Assembly: GCF_900323885.1 (NCBI RefSeq) | Contig: NZ_OOHJ01000023.1 | Location: 62,001-126,000 of the forward strand | DNA: 64,000 nucleotides | Origin: [Actinomadura] parvosata subsp. kistnae | GTDB lineage: Bacteria; Actinomycetota; Actinomycetes; Streptosporangiales; Streptosporangiaceae | Reading direction: 5' to 3' | In this document: in pieces, positions 8,387-16,535 of the stretch | Position numbering within the stretch: position 1 is the stretch's first letter | Layout: each line of letters begins with the position of its first letter | Notes under the pieces: model-generated | What the model was told of the DNA's origin: nothing | Seen by the model: only the letters and a program-made list of their open reading frames with translations | Databases searched by the model: none | Made by a program: the position numbers and the translations under genes

Positions 8387-9546
8387 TCAACCGCGCCGGA
8401 ACAGCCCGGACAGCACCCCATCACCTGGCCCGTCCGGTAGAACAGGCGCGGCGGCACGTGCGGCAGCAGCGCCGAGTGCCGCGAGTTGAGCAGCGCGATC
8501 ATCTCCCTGGGCGGCCGGTCGATGTAGCGCGGGACGTTCTCGTACCATCGCGAGCTGCGCCGCGCCGCCCGCTGGGCGGGCCGGATCGCGGCCATGCGCT
8601 CGCGCTCGTACCGGGTCAGGGCCGCCTCCAGGTCCGAGTCGGCGTGCAGCGCGTCCACCAGGTACGCGGCGTCGCCCAGCGCCAGCGCGGTGCCGGCGCC
8701 GATCGAGTAGTGGGTGGTGTGCGCCGAGTCGCCCAGCAGGACGAGGTTCCCCCGGTGCCAGGTGCGGTTGGTCAGCGTGCGGAAGTGCAGCCAGTGCGCG
8801 GCGCCGCCCGCCTGCGTGCGGCCGATCAGGGGACGCCCGTCCAGCACCTCCGCGAACAGCTTCTCCAGGTGCGCCAGGCCGTCGGCCTCGTTCGCCACGT
8901 CGAGCCCCAGCGCGCGCCACGTGCCTGGCGCGCACTCCACGATGAACGTGCTGTGCTCCTCGCTGTACGGGTAGCCGTAGCACCAGATCCAGCCGTGCTC
9001 GGTCTCGACGAAGGCGAAGGTGAAGGAGTCGAAGACCTTGGTGGTGCCGAGCCAGACGTACGGGTTGGCCCCGACGGCCATCTCGGAGCCGAAGTGCTCG
9101 GCGTGCCGCTCGCGCAGCCGGCTGTTGACGCCGTCGCCGGCCACGACGAGGTCGGCGTCGGCCACCTCCTCCGCGCCGGAGATCTCGTGCTCGTACTCGA
9201 CGCGCACGCCGAGGGATTCCGCCCGGTCGGACAGGATGCCGAGCAGCCGCCGCCGGCTGATGCCGTACCCCTTGTCGCCGTGCCCGACCGTCACCGTGGC
9301 GCGCTCGTGCAGGTGCACGACCCAGCTGTCCCAGCGGGCCGAGGTGGCGCTGATCTCGCGGGCCGACTCGGGGTCGACGTCGTGCAGGTAGCCGAACAGC
9401 TCGTCCCAGTACGTCACGCCCCAGCCGTACGTCGAGCCGGCCGGGTTGCGCTCGTACACGGTGATGTCGTGGGCCGGGTCCACCCGTTTCATCAGGATCG
9501 AGAAGTACAGGCTGGCGGGCCCGCCGCCGACGCACGCGACCTTCAC
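8387..9546 (-). CDS. FAD-dependent aromatic monooxygenase, frameshifted near C-terminus
   Basis: Group A flavin monooxygenase resembling salicylyl-CoA/anthraniloyl-CoA hydroxylases. It has an N-terminal FAD motif (CVGGGPASLYFSILMKR), the VVAGDGVNSRLR segment, and LVLLGDSAHTTHYSIGAG for flavin binding. It starts at GTG 9546 after GGGAG. As written, the frame runs past 8416 and only stops at 8053, inside the convergent AI-2E gene. Adding one G to the four-G run (plus-strand CCCC at 8416-8419) gives a compact end, GQVMGVLSGLFRRG, with a stop at 8387. That would be about 386 residues. I give the repaired extent. The upstream AT-rich stretch at about 9565-9590 likely holds the promoter. Confidence 0.82.
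8416..8419 (-). other. Probable one-base deletion (homopolymer) in the FAD monooxygenase gene
   Basis: The minus strand reads GATGGGGTGCTG here. A fifth G moves the reading into a frame that stops after 10 more codons, instead of reading about 110 odd codons antisense to the neighbouring gene. Confidence 0.6.
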
Positions 9547-9637
9547 AAGAGCTCCCCGCTATACGAAAAGTGAGCAATATATAACGGAGAGTAGCAGTCG
9601 GTGGTGTTGTGTCGGCGGAGGGTCACCGCCGTGTCGG

Positions 9638-10450
9638 CTAATGCCGGGCGAGGCGCTGGAGCTGGCCCTGGTGCACGTCGCTCACCCACTCCCAGCCGGG
9701 CCTGGCCGACGGGCCGATCCGCGGGTCGTCGGGGGTGCGGCCCTCGCGCAGGGCGAGCACGTACGCGCGGTCCCGGTCGATCCGCGCGCGCACCTCATCG
9801 GCGCCGCCGGGCGAGCCGTGACCGGGGACGACGACCTCGACGCCGCCCGCCACGCCCTCCAGCAGCCGCAGCGCGTCGAGGTAGTCCCCGATCGGGTCGG
9901 CGGCGCCGTTCAGGTCGAGCATCGGCACCAGGACGTCCGACAACATGTCGCCGGCGACGAGCACCCCGCTTTCCTCGATGAGCAGCGCCGCGTGGCCGGG
10001 GGCGTGCGCCCGGTGCTCGATGATCCGGGCGCGCGGGCCGTCCCACGGCACCTGCGCCGCGCCGGCCGGCAGGGCCGTGACGAGGCCGAGCAGGTCCAGC
10101 GGGACCTGCCCCGCGATCTCCGTCTCCAGCAGGTGCTCGGCGACGAGGTCCTTCGCCTCCGGGCCGGAGAGCTGATCCCGGACGGTGGCCGCGCAGCTCG
10201 CTGTGCCGTAACGCGGGGCCGGGCCGAGGCGGGGGTGCCAGAGCAGGTGATCCCAGTCGGGATGCGTCGAGAATCCCGCCGTCACGCTGTGGCCCGCGCC
10301 GGCCAGGTCGTCCGCCAGGCAGGTCAGCTCGTGCTCCTGGATGCCGGGGTCGACGAGCAGCACGCCGGAGCGGCCGTGCACGACGACGGTGTTGCTCTGG
10401 ACGAACGCGCTCTGGTGGACCAGCACGCCCTCCGCGACCTGCGCCAGCAT
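9638..10450 (-). CDS. MBL-fold metallo-hydrolase
   Basis: 270 residues, starting at ATG 10450 six bases after GGAAGG. The metallo-beta-lactamase fold is shown by LLVDPGI near residue 32, the metal motif STHPDWDHLLW, HAPGHAALLIEESGVLVAGD and the VVVPGHG loop. The usual HxHxDH motif here reads HPDWDH, so the second His is an Asp, which may change metal preference. Family members hydrolyse thioesters, lactones, phosphodiesters and other substrates, and none can be assigned here. It sits alone downstream of a 353-bp region without a clear gene. Confidence 0.88.
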   Translation of the reverse strand: MLAQVAEGVLVHQSAFVQSNTVVVHGRSGVLLVDPGIQEHELTCLADDLAGAGHSVTAGFSTHPDWDHLLWHPRLGPAPRYGTASCAATVRDQLSGPEAKDLVAEHLLETEIAGQVPLDLLGLVTALPAGAAQVPWDGPRARIIEHRAHAPGHAALLIEESGVLVAGDMLSDVLVPMLDLNGAADPIGDYLDALRLLEGVAGGVEVVVPGHGSPGGADEVRARIDRDRAYVLALREGRTPDDPRIGPSARPGWEWVSDVHQGQLQRLARH

Positions 10451-10803
10451 GGGGTTCCTTCCGCTTGGTGGTGCGTCACCGCTCTGCCGCGACCGTAGTG
10501 ACCGGCGCCACCGGCCGCAAGGGAGAGGCCGGAGCGCCGGGTCAGGGGGGTCACCCTGGCGCGGACCGGTCGGCACAGGTCGGCGGGCCGCAGCCCGTCC
10601 GCGCGCCGCCACAGCGCGGGATCGACGCGGTCCGCCTGCCGGACGTGCTCCACCACGTCCAGCCCGTGCCGCTGCCGCGTGGCCGGATGGTCCACCTCGA
10701 TCACCCACGCGGGCGGCGGACGCCATGAGCGCGGTCTGGCACTGATGACGGCCATGGGCCGGGGCGGCCGAACCGCCGGGCGGTGGCGTGCGTACCTCAG
10801 CAC
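10451..10803. other. 353-bp stretch without a convincing gene
   Basis: Divergent intergenic region between the MBL hydrolase (minus) and the DUF305 gene (plus). It stays open in several frames because of high GC. A minus-strand frame from an ATG at 10755 runs into the hydrolase gene, but it lacks an RBS and a recognisable fold. I see no RNA gene or clear promoter motif. Confidence 0.5.
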
Positions 10804-11304
10804 ATGCGGACGAAGACGGCGATCGTGGTGCTGCTCGGGCTCGGGATGCTGCTGGCGACCGGCTGTGCCGCGGCGGCCGGGACGGAGAAGGCGTACGCGC
10901 AGGCGGACGTCACCTTCAACCAGGAGATGATCACGCATCACCAGCAGACCATCCAGCTCGCCGAGGCCGCCGACGGCCGGGCGGGCAGCTCGTACGTGCG
11001 TGACCTGGCCGCCAGGCTCGTCCCGGAGGAGCGGGCGGACATCGCCATGATGGAGTCCTGGCTGCGCTCCTGGAGCGAGCCGGTGCCGATGGAGCCGGAC
11101 GCCGGCGTCGGGGCCGGCCTGCCCCGCGGGGACGGGTTCGACCGGGCGTGGCTGACGGCCCTGTCGGAGCACCTGCACCACGGCGTGATGATGGCCGAGA
11201 GCGTGCGCAAGTCCGGGCGGCACGGGCCCACGCTGGAGCTGGCCGGGAAGATCATCCAGGTGCAGAACGCGGAGCTGAAGGAGATCGGCGAGCGGCTGGC
11301 CTGA
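10804..11304 (+). CDS. DUF305 family lipoprotein
   Basis: 166 residues. A lipoprotein signal peptide ends in LLATGC (lipobox Cys about residue 20). The rest is the DUF305 four-helix ferritin-like fold, with the diagnostic FNQEMITHHQQTIQLA and HLHHGVMMAESV segments rich in His and Met. DUF305 proteins such as cyanobacterial CopM bind copper or silver outside the membrane. ATG 10804 is chosen because it starts the signal peptide. The gene ends at a strong hairpin terminator. Confidence 0.92.
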   Translation: MRTKTAIVVLLGLGMLLATGCAAAAGTEKAYAQADVTFNQEMITHHQQTIQLAEAADGRAGSSYVRDLAARLVPEERADIAMMESWLRSWSEPVPMEPDAGVGAGLPRGDGFDRAWLTALSEHLHHGVMMAESVRKSGRHGPTLELAGKIIQVQNAELKEIGERLA

Positions 11305-11313
11305 CGGCGGCAG

Positions 11314-11348
11314 GCGCCGCCCGGGGCGCTCCGTGCCCCGGGCGGCGC
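11314..11348 (+). terminator. Hairpin terminator after the DUF305 gene
   Basis: Perfect 14-bp stem: 11314-11327 pairs with 11335-11348 around a 7-base GCTCCGT loop. It begins ten bases after the stop codon. There is no U tract, as is common in actinomycetes. The right arm runs into the first unit of the 31-bp repeat. Confidence 0.75.
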
Positions 11349-11494
11349 GCATGCACGCTCGTGTCGGAACGGGCGGCGCGCATGCAGTCACGTGCCGGAA
11401 CGGGCGGCGCGCATGCACGCACGTGTCGGATCGGGTGCCTCGCATGCACGCCCGCAGTGGATCAGGCGGGCCGCATGCGAGGCGGTGCGGGGTC
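11340..11494. repeat. 31-bp tandem repeat, five copies
   Basis: Five contiguous 31-bp units (11340, 11371, 11402, 11433, 11464) fill the gap between the convergent DUF305 and GH92 genes. Units 1-3 start GGGCGGCGCGCATGC. Units 4 and 5 are diverged but keep the central GCATGC palindrome in register. There are no spacers, so this is a minisatellite and not a CRISPR array. The last unit ends 11 bp before the GH92 stop. Confidence 0.9.
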
Positions 11495-11505
11495 CTGAGG
11501 CGGTT

Positions 11506-14500
11506 TCAGCCGGTGGGGCGGTGCACCTCCAGGCGTACCCTGGCCAGCCAGGCGCCCCAGCCGTCCTCGGGGCGGCTGTCCGCGAGGCGGAGGTAGAACG
11601 TGCGCCCCTCGCCCAGGTCCACGGTGCGGGGCTGCCGGTTGGACAGGTCGCGGACGTTCGCGTCCTCGCGCAGCACCGTCCGCCAGGTCCGGTTGTCGGG
11701 GGAGACCTGGACGAGGAACTGGTTGCCGACGTCCAGCGTCACCGAGGCGCCGCTCGTCCCGGCCGGCAGCTCGAAGCGGTAGATCGCCTGGCGGTCGCCG
11801 TCGGTGAAGCGGGCGCGCCCGTCGTGGACCTCGCCGTCGAGCTGCGAGCCGCCCTCGTCGAACAGCCACGGCTCCTCGGCGGGAGTGCCGGGCGTGAACT
11901 CCACGACGTCGCCGACCACGGTGACCGTCACCCGCCCGAGCGTCGTGCCCAGGCCGGAGACCGCCGCCAGCCGTACGGGATGGCTGCCGGAAGCCGCCGT
12001 CGCCGGCACCGTCACCCGGAACGGCACCACCTGCGACGCGCCCGCCACGAGCGGCCCGAACGCGGCGGAGGCCGGCTCGACGGCCCAGCCCTGCGGCCCG
12101 GCCGCCGTGAGCTGCCCCGAGGCCGGGCGGCGTGCGGCGTCGCCGGTCGCGTGGTTGGTCACGGTCACCGGAACCGTCACGGTCTCCCCGGGCGCCGCGA
12201 ACGCCCCCGCCGCGTCGAGGACCAGCGGCGACGTCTCCGGCGGGGCGGGCGCGAGCAGCTCGATCTCCGCCAGCGACGCCTGTGACGCCGAGGGCCCCGC
12301 CGACGCCGAAGACCCCGCCGACGCCGGTGACGCTGACGACCCCGCTGACGCCGAGCCTGGTGACGCCGGCGAGCCGGTGCCCGTGAACGTGAGCCGGTAG
12401 TGCGCGTACGCGCCCGGCTTCGCCACCTTGAACGGCCGCGTCTGCAGCCGCCACGCGAAGCTCTCGCCGGCCCGCTCGTCGAGCACCCGCCACGACACGC
12501 CGTCAGCGGAGCCCTCCAGCACCCATCCGGCCGGGTCCTGGCCTTCCTGCGCGCCGGACGTGAGCGTGTAGAAGGTCACGCGCCGTTCGGCGGGCAGGTC
12601 GTAGCGCACCCATGCGGGCAACGCCGCCCGGGTGGCCGAGGTGTCGTCGAACAGCGCGGCCACGTCGGCGCCGTCCGGCCCGGACGCCGTGCCCCGGCCG
12701 GGGCCGGTGACGTCGCGCAGCGGCGCGGGGACGCGGGAGTCGCGGGTGAGGGAGGGCGGCGCGGCGTCCTCGCCGGTGCCCCACCGCGACGGCTTCGGCC
12801 CCATCTCGAAGACCAGCTCGCCGCCCTTGGCGAGCAGGTCGTGCGGCAGGTACGTCTTGTCGTACGGCCGCCCATCCACCTTGAGCCCCTGCACGTAGAC
12901 GTTGCGCGGGCTGTTGCCCGGCGCCCTGATGACGAGCTTCCTGCCGTTCTCCAGCCGCACCGTCACCTTCTCGAACAGCGGCGAGCCGATCGCGTAGTAC
13001 GGGCTGCCCATCTGCAGCGGGTAGAAGCCGAGCGCGCCGAACACCTGCCAGGCCGACATCTCCCCGTTGTCCTCGTCGCCGGGGTAGCCCTGGCCGATCT
13101 CGCTGCCGAGGTACAGCCGCGACAGCGCCTCGCGCACCTTGGCCTGCGTCTTCCACGGCTGTCCCGCGTAGTCGTACATGTAGGCGATGTGGTGGGAGGG
13201 CTGGTTGCTGTGCCCGTACTGGCCCATGCGCACGTCCCTGGCCTCGCGCATTTCGTGGATGAGGCCGCCGTACGAGCCCGGGAACCCGGCCGTCTCCTGG
13301 TCGGCGAAGAACGCGTCGAGTTTGCCGGCCAGCTTGTCGCGGCCGCCGTACAGGTTGGCCAGGCCGCGCCCGTCGTGCGGGACGTGGAAGGCCATGTTCC
13401 AGCCGTTCGTCTCGGTGTAATCGAACCCCCACACCCGCGGGTCGTAGGCGCCGGGTTTGCGGCGGAACGACCCGTCGGCGTTCCTGCCCTGGAAGAAGCC
13501 CACGGCCGGGTCGAACAGGTGCACGTAGTTCAGCGCGCGGTCGCGGAAGTACTCGTGCTCCTCCAGGTAGCGGGCCCGGGCCGGGCCGGTGGCGCGGGCG
13601 GCCAGGACCTTGGCCAGGTTCGCGATGCCGAAGTCGTTGATGTAGCCGTCCATCGCCCACGACATGGCCTCGCCGGTGGACTGGATGCTCGTGTACCCGA
13701 GGAAGGCGGAGGTGGCCAGGCCCTTGCGGCCGACGTTCTGGCTGGGCGGGACGACGGTGGCGTTCTTGAGCGCGGCGGCGTAGGCGGCCTCGGCGTCGAA
13801 CCCCGTCACGCCCTTCAGGTAGGCGTCGGCGAAGGCCACGTCGGAGCTGGTGCCCACCATGAGGTCGGCGTACCCCGGCGACGACCAGCGCGCGATCCAG
13901 CCGCCGTCCCGGTACTGCTGCACGAACCCGGCCGCCAGCTCGCCCGCCGTTTCGGGGGTGAGCAGCGCGTACGCGGGCCACGTCGTCCGGTAGGTGTCCC
14001 AGAAGCCGTTGTTGACGTACACCTTGCCGTCCGCCACCCGCGCGCCCGTCTCGGTGGGAGTGCTGGCCGGGGTGCTGGTGGCCGACTGGACGGCGTGCCG
14101 GTACACGGGCGCGTCGGCGGTGCCGGTGTTCTCGAAGCCGGAGTTCGGATACAGGAACAGCCGGTACAGGTTGGAGTAGAGCGTGACGAGCTGGTCCTGG
14201 CTCGCCCCCTCGACCTCGATGACGCCCAGCTTGGCGTCCCAGGCGCGCCGCGCCCGCTCGCTGACCGACTCCAGCGTGTCGCTGGCGGCGATCTCCAGCT
14301 CCAGGTTCTTCCTCGCCTGCGCGACGCTGATCAGCGAGGACGCGATGCGCATGCTCACCGTACGCGTGGGGCCCGCGTCGAAGGCGAGGTAGCCGAGCAC
14401 GTTGTCGCGGCCCTGCCCGGCCAGCTTGCCGCCGCCGGTGACCGGGCGGTCGAAGACGGCGTAGAAGAACATCCGGGTGGCGCCCGTGGACAGGTCGCTG

Positions 14501-16356
14501 CGCACGTCGGAGTAGCCGGTGACGACCCCGGCGGCGACGTCGAGCGTCAGGCCGCCACGGTTGTCGACGTTGTCGAAGATCAGCTTCGCCTCGGAGCCGG
14601 GGAAGGTGAAGCGGGCCAGCGCCGCGTGGTCCGACGGGGCGATCTCGGTCGTGATCCCGTTGTCGAACGTGACCGCGTACAGGTGCGGGCGCGCCACCTC
14701 GCGCTCGTGCCGGAACGGCAGCGCCCGGGCGGTGCGCGACGGGTCCGGGACGCCCTCGGCCGCCGACGGCATGAACTGGAAGGTCTGCCGGTCGCCCATC
14801 CACGGGCTCGTCTCGTGGCTGGCGGTGAACGCCTGGATCTCGGGCAGGTTCGCGGCGTTGTTGGCGCGGTGGTACTCGTACAGCCAGCTCGTCGAGCCCG
14901 CGTTCGTCATCGGCGTCCAGAAATTGAAGCCGTGTGGGAGCGCGGTGGCCGGGAAGTTGTTGCCCCGGGAGAAACCGCCGGTGGAGTGCGTCCCCCGCGT
15001 GGTCACCACGTGGTCGGACGGGTGGCGGCTCTGGTGGTGCGCGGGGCGCGCCTCGTACGGCTGCCGCCTGCGCTCCGAGACGATCCTGATGTCGTCCACC
15101 CAGCCCCGGAACCCGGCCATCCCCGCCGGGCTGTCGTAGGCCACCAGGACGCGGACGATCCGCTTGCCCCTGGCGACCCGGCCCAGCTCGGCGCGCTTGA
15201 AGTTCCACTGGTCGGCGTACAGGGTCTTGGACTCGCCCTGCTCCCTCGGCGCCAGCCGGACGCCGTGCTGGTCCACGGCCTTCAGGTCGCTGAGGTAGGT
15301 GCCGTCGTCGAAGGCGAGGTCCACCGAGACGTACGTGCTGGGGTAGCGCAGGTCGCCGGCGGTGAGCTCGGGGAAGACGAGGTACGACAGCTCCGTGCCG
15401 GCCGTCACCGGCACGTCCACCTCGAACACCTTGTTGAGCGAGCGGCCGCCGCCGGCGGAGGTGGTGCCGCCCGCGTACCTCAAGGCGCGCAGCCCGGTGA
15501 AGCCGGCGTGCGGCCTGGAGGTGAACCCGCGCGTCGGGCCCGCACCCACCTCGGTGCGCATGGGGATGGGCGGCCTGGGGCCGCTGCTGCCGTCCGACAG
15601 CTCCCACTCGGCGAGCTGCAGGGTGGAGCCGCCGCCGATGCGGGTGACGGCCAGCCGGTAGCGGGCGTAGGCCGTGGTGTTGGCGAAGCGGTACTCCTTG
15701 CGCTGGTGGCGGGCGGTGAACGTCTCGCCGGTGCGGGTGTCGAGCGTGGTCCACGCCCGGCCGTCCTGGGAGCCCTGCAGCTCCCAGTCGCGCGGGTCGC
15801 GCTCGGGCGCGTCGCCGGCGGAGGTCAGCGCGTAGTGCGTGACCGCGACGGGCTCGGACAGGTCGTACTGGGCCCAGCCGGTGGCGGCGAACACCAGCCA
15901 CTTGGTGGTGGCGTCGGTGTCGGCCAGGTTCTCCGCCACCTCGCCCGCGGCCGCGTACTCGCCGCTGGCCCGCACCTGGACGATCCTGTCGACGATGCCG
16001 CCCTCGATGCCGCCGGGCAGGGTGCCGGTGATGTTCCTGGACTTCTCGGCCGTGTTGGTCCACGTCGGCTGCGGGTCGCCGTCCTCGAAGGAGGTGGCGA
16101 ACGCGGCGCCTTCGGCCCTGGCCAGGCTCTGACCGTCGCGGGCGGCCCGGCGCGCCTCGGCGGCGGGCGGGGCCGGCTCGGCGGCGGCCGGGTCGGGCGG
16201 CGGGCTGGAGGACGGGCCGGGGGCGGGGGTGCCCGAAGGGCCTGGGTTCGGAATGGGATCAGGACCTTTCCGTGCGGTGAGCGCGGCGGTGGCGGGCGCC
16301 GCCAGCGCGAGGGTGAGGAGGGGAGCTAAGACTGCTGTCAGGACGGATCGCTTCAT
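11506..16356 (-). CDS. Secreted GH92 alpha-mannosidase with discoidin-type and NEW3 domains
   Basis: 1616 residues. A Sec signal peptide (residues 1-24, ending in ATA-AL) and a Pro-rich linker precede an F5/8-type carbohydrate-binding domain (about 110-260) and another beta region (about 270-440). The GH92 catalytic module (about 450-1170) follows, with hallmark stretches NNGFWDTYRTTWPAYALL, MGQYGHSNQPSHHIAYMY and GDEDNGEMSAWQVFGALGFYPLQMG. After that come a second discoidin-like domain (about 1200-1390), a Ser/Ala repeat linker, a NEW3 domain and a short beta domain. GH92 enzymes are calcium-dependent exo-alpha-mannosidases acting on fungal mannans or glycans. Two LacI-type operators upstream suggest sugar-dependent repression. 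Confidence 0.95.
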   Translation of the reverse strand: MKRSVLTAVLAPLLTLALAAPATAALTARKGPDPIPNPGPSGTPAPGPSSSPPPDPAAAEPAPPAAEARRAARDGQSLARAEGAAFATSFEDGDPQPTWTNTAEKSRNITGTLPGGIEGGIVDRIVQVRASGEYAAAGEVAENLADTDATTKWLVFAATGWAQYDLSEPVAVTHYALTSAGDAPERDPRDWELQGSQDGRAWTTLDTRTGETFTARHQRKEYRFANTTAYARYRLAVTRIGGGSTLQLAEWELSDGSSGPRPPIPMRTEVGAGPTRGFTSRPHAGFTGLRALRYAGGTTSAGGGRSLNKVFEVDVPVTAGTELSYLVFPELTAGDLRYPSTYVSVDLAFDDGTYLSDLKAVDQHGVRLAPREQGESKTLYADQWNFKRAELGRVARGKRIVRVLVAYDSPAGMAGFRGWVDDIRIVSERRRQPYEARPAHHQSRHPSDHVVTTRGTHSTGGFSRGNNFPATALPHGFNFWTPMTNAGSTSWLYEYHRANNAANLPEIQAFTASHETSPWMGDRQTFQFMPSAAEGVPDPSRTARALPFRHEREVARPHLYAVTFDNGITTEIAPSDHAALARFTFPGSEAKLIFDNVDNRGGLTLDVAAGVVTGYSDVRSDLSTGATRMFFYAVFDRPVTGGGKLAGQGRDNVLGYLAFDAGPTRTVSMRIASSLISVAQARKNLELEIAASDTLESVSERARRAWDAKLGVIEVEGASQDQLVTLYSNLYRLFLYPNSGFENTGTADAPVYRHAVQSATSTPASTPTETGARVADGKVYVNNGFWDTYRTTWPAYALLTPETAGELAAGFVQQYRDGGWIARWSSPGYADLMVGTSSDVAFADAYLKGVTGFDAEAAYAAALKNATVVPPSQNVGRKGLATSAFLGYTSIQSTGEAMSWAMDGYINDFGIANLAKVLAARATGPARARYLEEHEYFRDRALNYVHLFDPAVGFFQGRNADGSFRRKPGAYDPRVWGFDYTETNGWNMAFHVPHDGRGLANLYGGRDKLAGKLDAFFADQETAGFPGSYGGLIHEMREARDVRMGQYGHSNQPSHHIAYMYDYAGQPWKTQAKVREALSRLYLGSEIGQGYPGDEDNGEMSAWQVFGALGFYPLQMGSPYYAIGSPLFEKVTVRLENGRKLVIRAPGNSPRNVYVQGLKVDGRPYDKTYLPHDLLAKGGELVFEMGPKPSRWGTGEDAAPPSLTRDSRVPAPLRDVTGPGRGTASGPDGADVAALFDDTSATRAALPAWVRYDLPAERRVTFYTLTSGAQEGQDPAGWVLEGSADGVSWRVLDERAGESFAWRLQTRPFKVAKPGAYAHYRLTFTGTGSPASPGSASAGSSASPASAGSSASAGPSASQASLAEIELLAPAPPETSPLVLDAAGAFAAPGETVTVPVTVTNHATGDAARRPASGQLTAAGPQGWAVEPASAAFGPLVAGASQVVPFRVTVPATAASGSHPVRLAAVSGLGTTLGRVTVTVVGDVVEFTPGTPAEEPWLFDEGGSQLDGEVHDGRARFTDGDRQAIYRFELPAGTSGASVTLDVGNQFLVQVSPDNRTWRTVLREDANVRDLSNRQPRTVDLGEGRTFYLRLADSRPEDGWGAWLARVRLEVHRPTG

Positions 16357-16398
16357 CGGGGACCTTTCCGCAGGTCAGCACGGCAGTGGGACTTGATC

Positions 16399-16412
16399 TG
16401 ACAACGTTGTCA
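16399..16412. promoter_or_regulatory. LacI-family operator upstream of the GH92 gene
   Basis: Perfect 14-bp palindrome TGACAACGTTGTCA, 43 bp before the GH92 start. It overlaps a minus-strand TTGACA (-35-like, 16413-16408), so a bound repressor would block transcription. No LacI gene is in the window, so the repressor acts in trans. Confidence 0.7.
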
Positions 16413-16457
16413 ACCCCGATCTGGTACGAAAGTTTCAAACGGGAGCCGCCGTGTCAA

Positions 16458-16469
16458 GACAGCGCTGTC
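16458..16469. promoter_or_regulatory. Second LacI-type palindrome between GH92 and the STAND gene
   Basis: GACAGCGCTGTC is a perfect 12-bp palindrome. It lies 59 bp from the first operator and 66 bp before the start of the caspase-STAND gene. It could allow looping with the first site or affect the divergent gene. Confidence 0.5.
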
Positions 16470-16535
16470 ATGTAGCGCTTCGGCGATTCGCTCCGATATG
16501 CGGGTACTCGCCCTGGCCTGCGCAGGGGAGGTCTC

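Noticed and set aside
10451..10755. Possible small gene on the minus strand upstream of the MBL hydrolase
   Set aside because: It has an ATG but no RBS or recognisable fold, and it overlaps the hydrolase start in another frame. I could not support it.
11340..11494. Possible CRISPR-like array
   Set aside because: Units are contiguous with no unique spacers, and no cas genes are present; it is a plain tandem repeat.
12400..16329. 1309-codon open frame on the plus strand opposite the GH92 gene
   Set aside because: It is exactly antisense to a gene with clear GH92 motifs; high GC at third positions keeps the antisense frame open. Composition is Arg/Gly/Val-rich with no domain.
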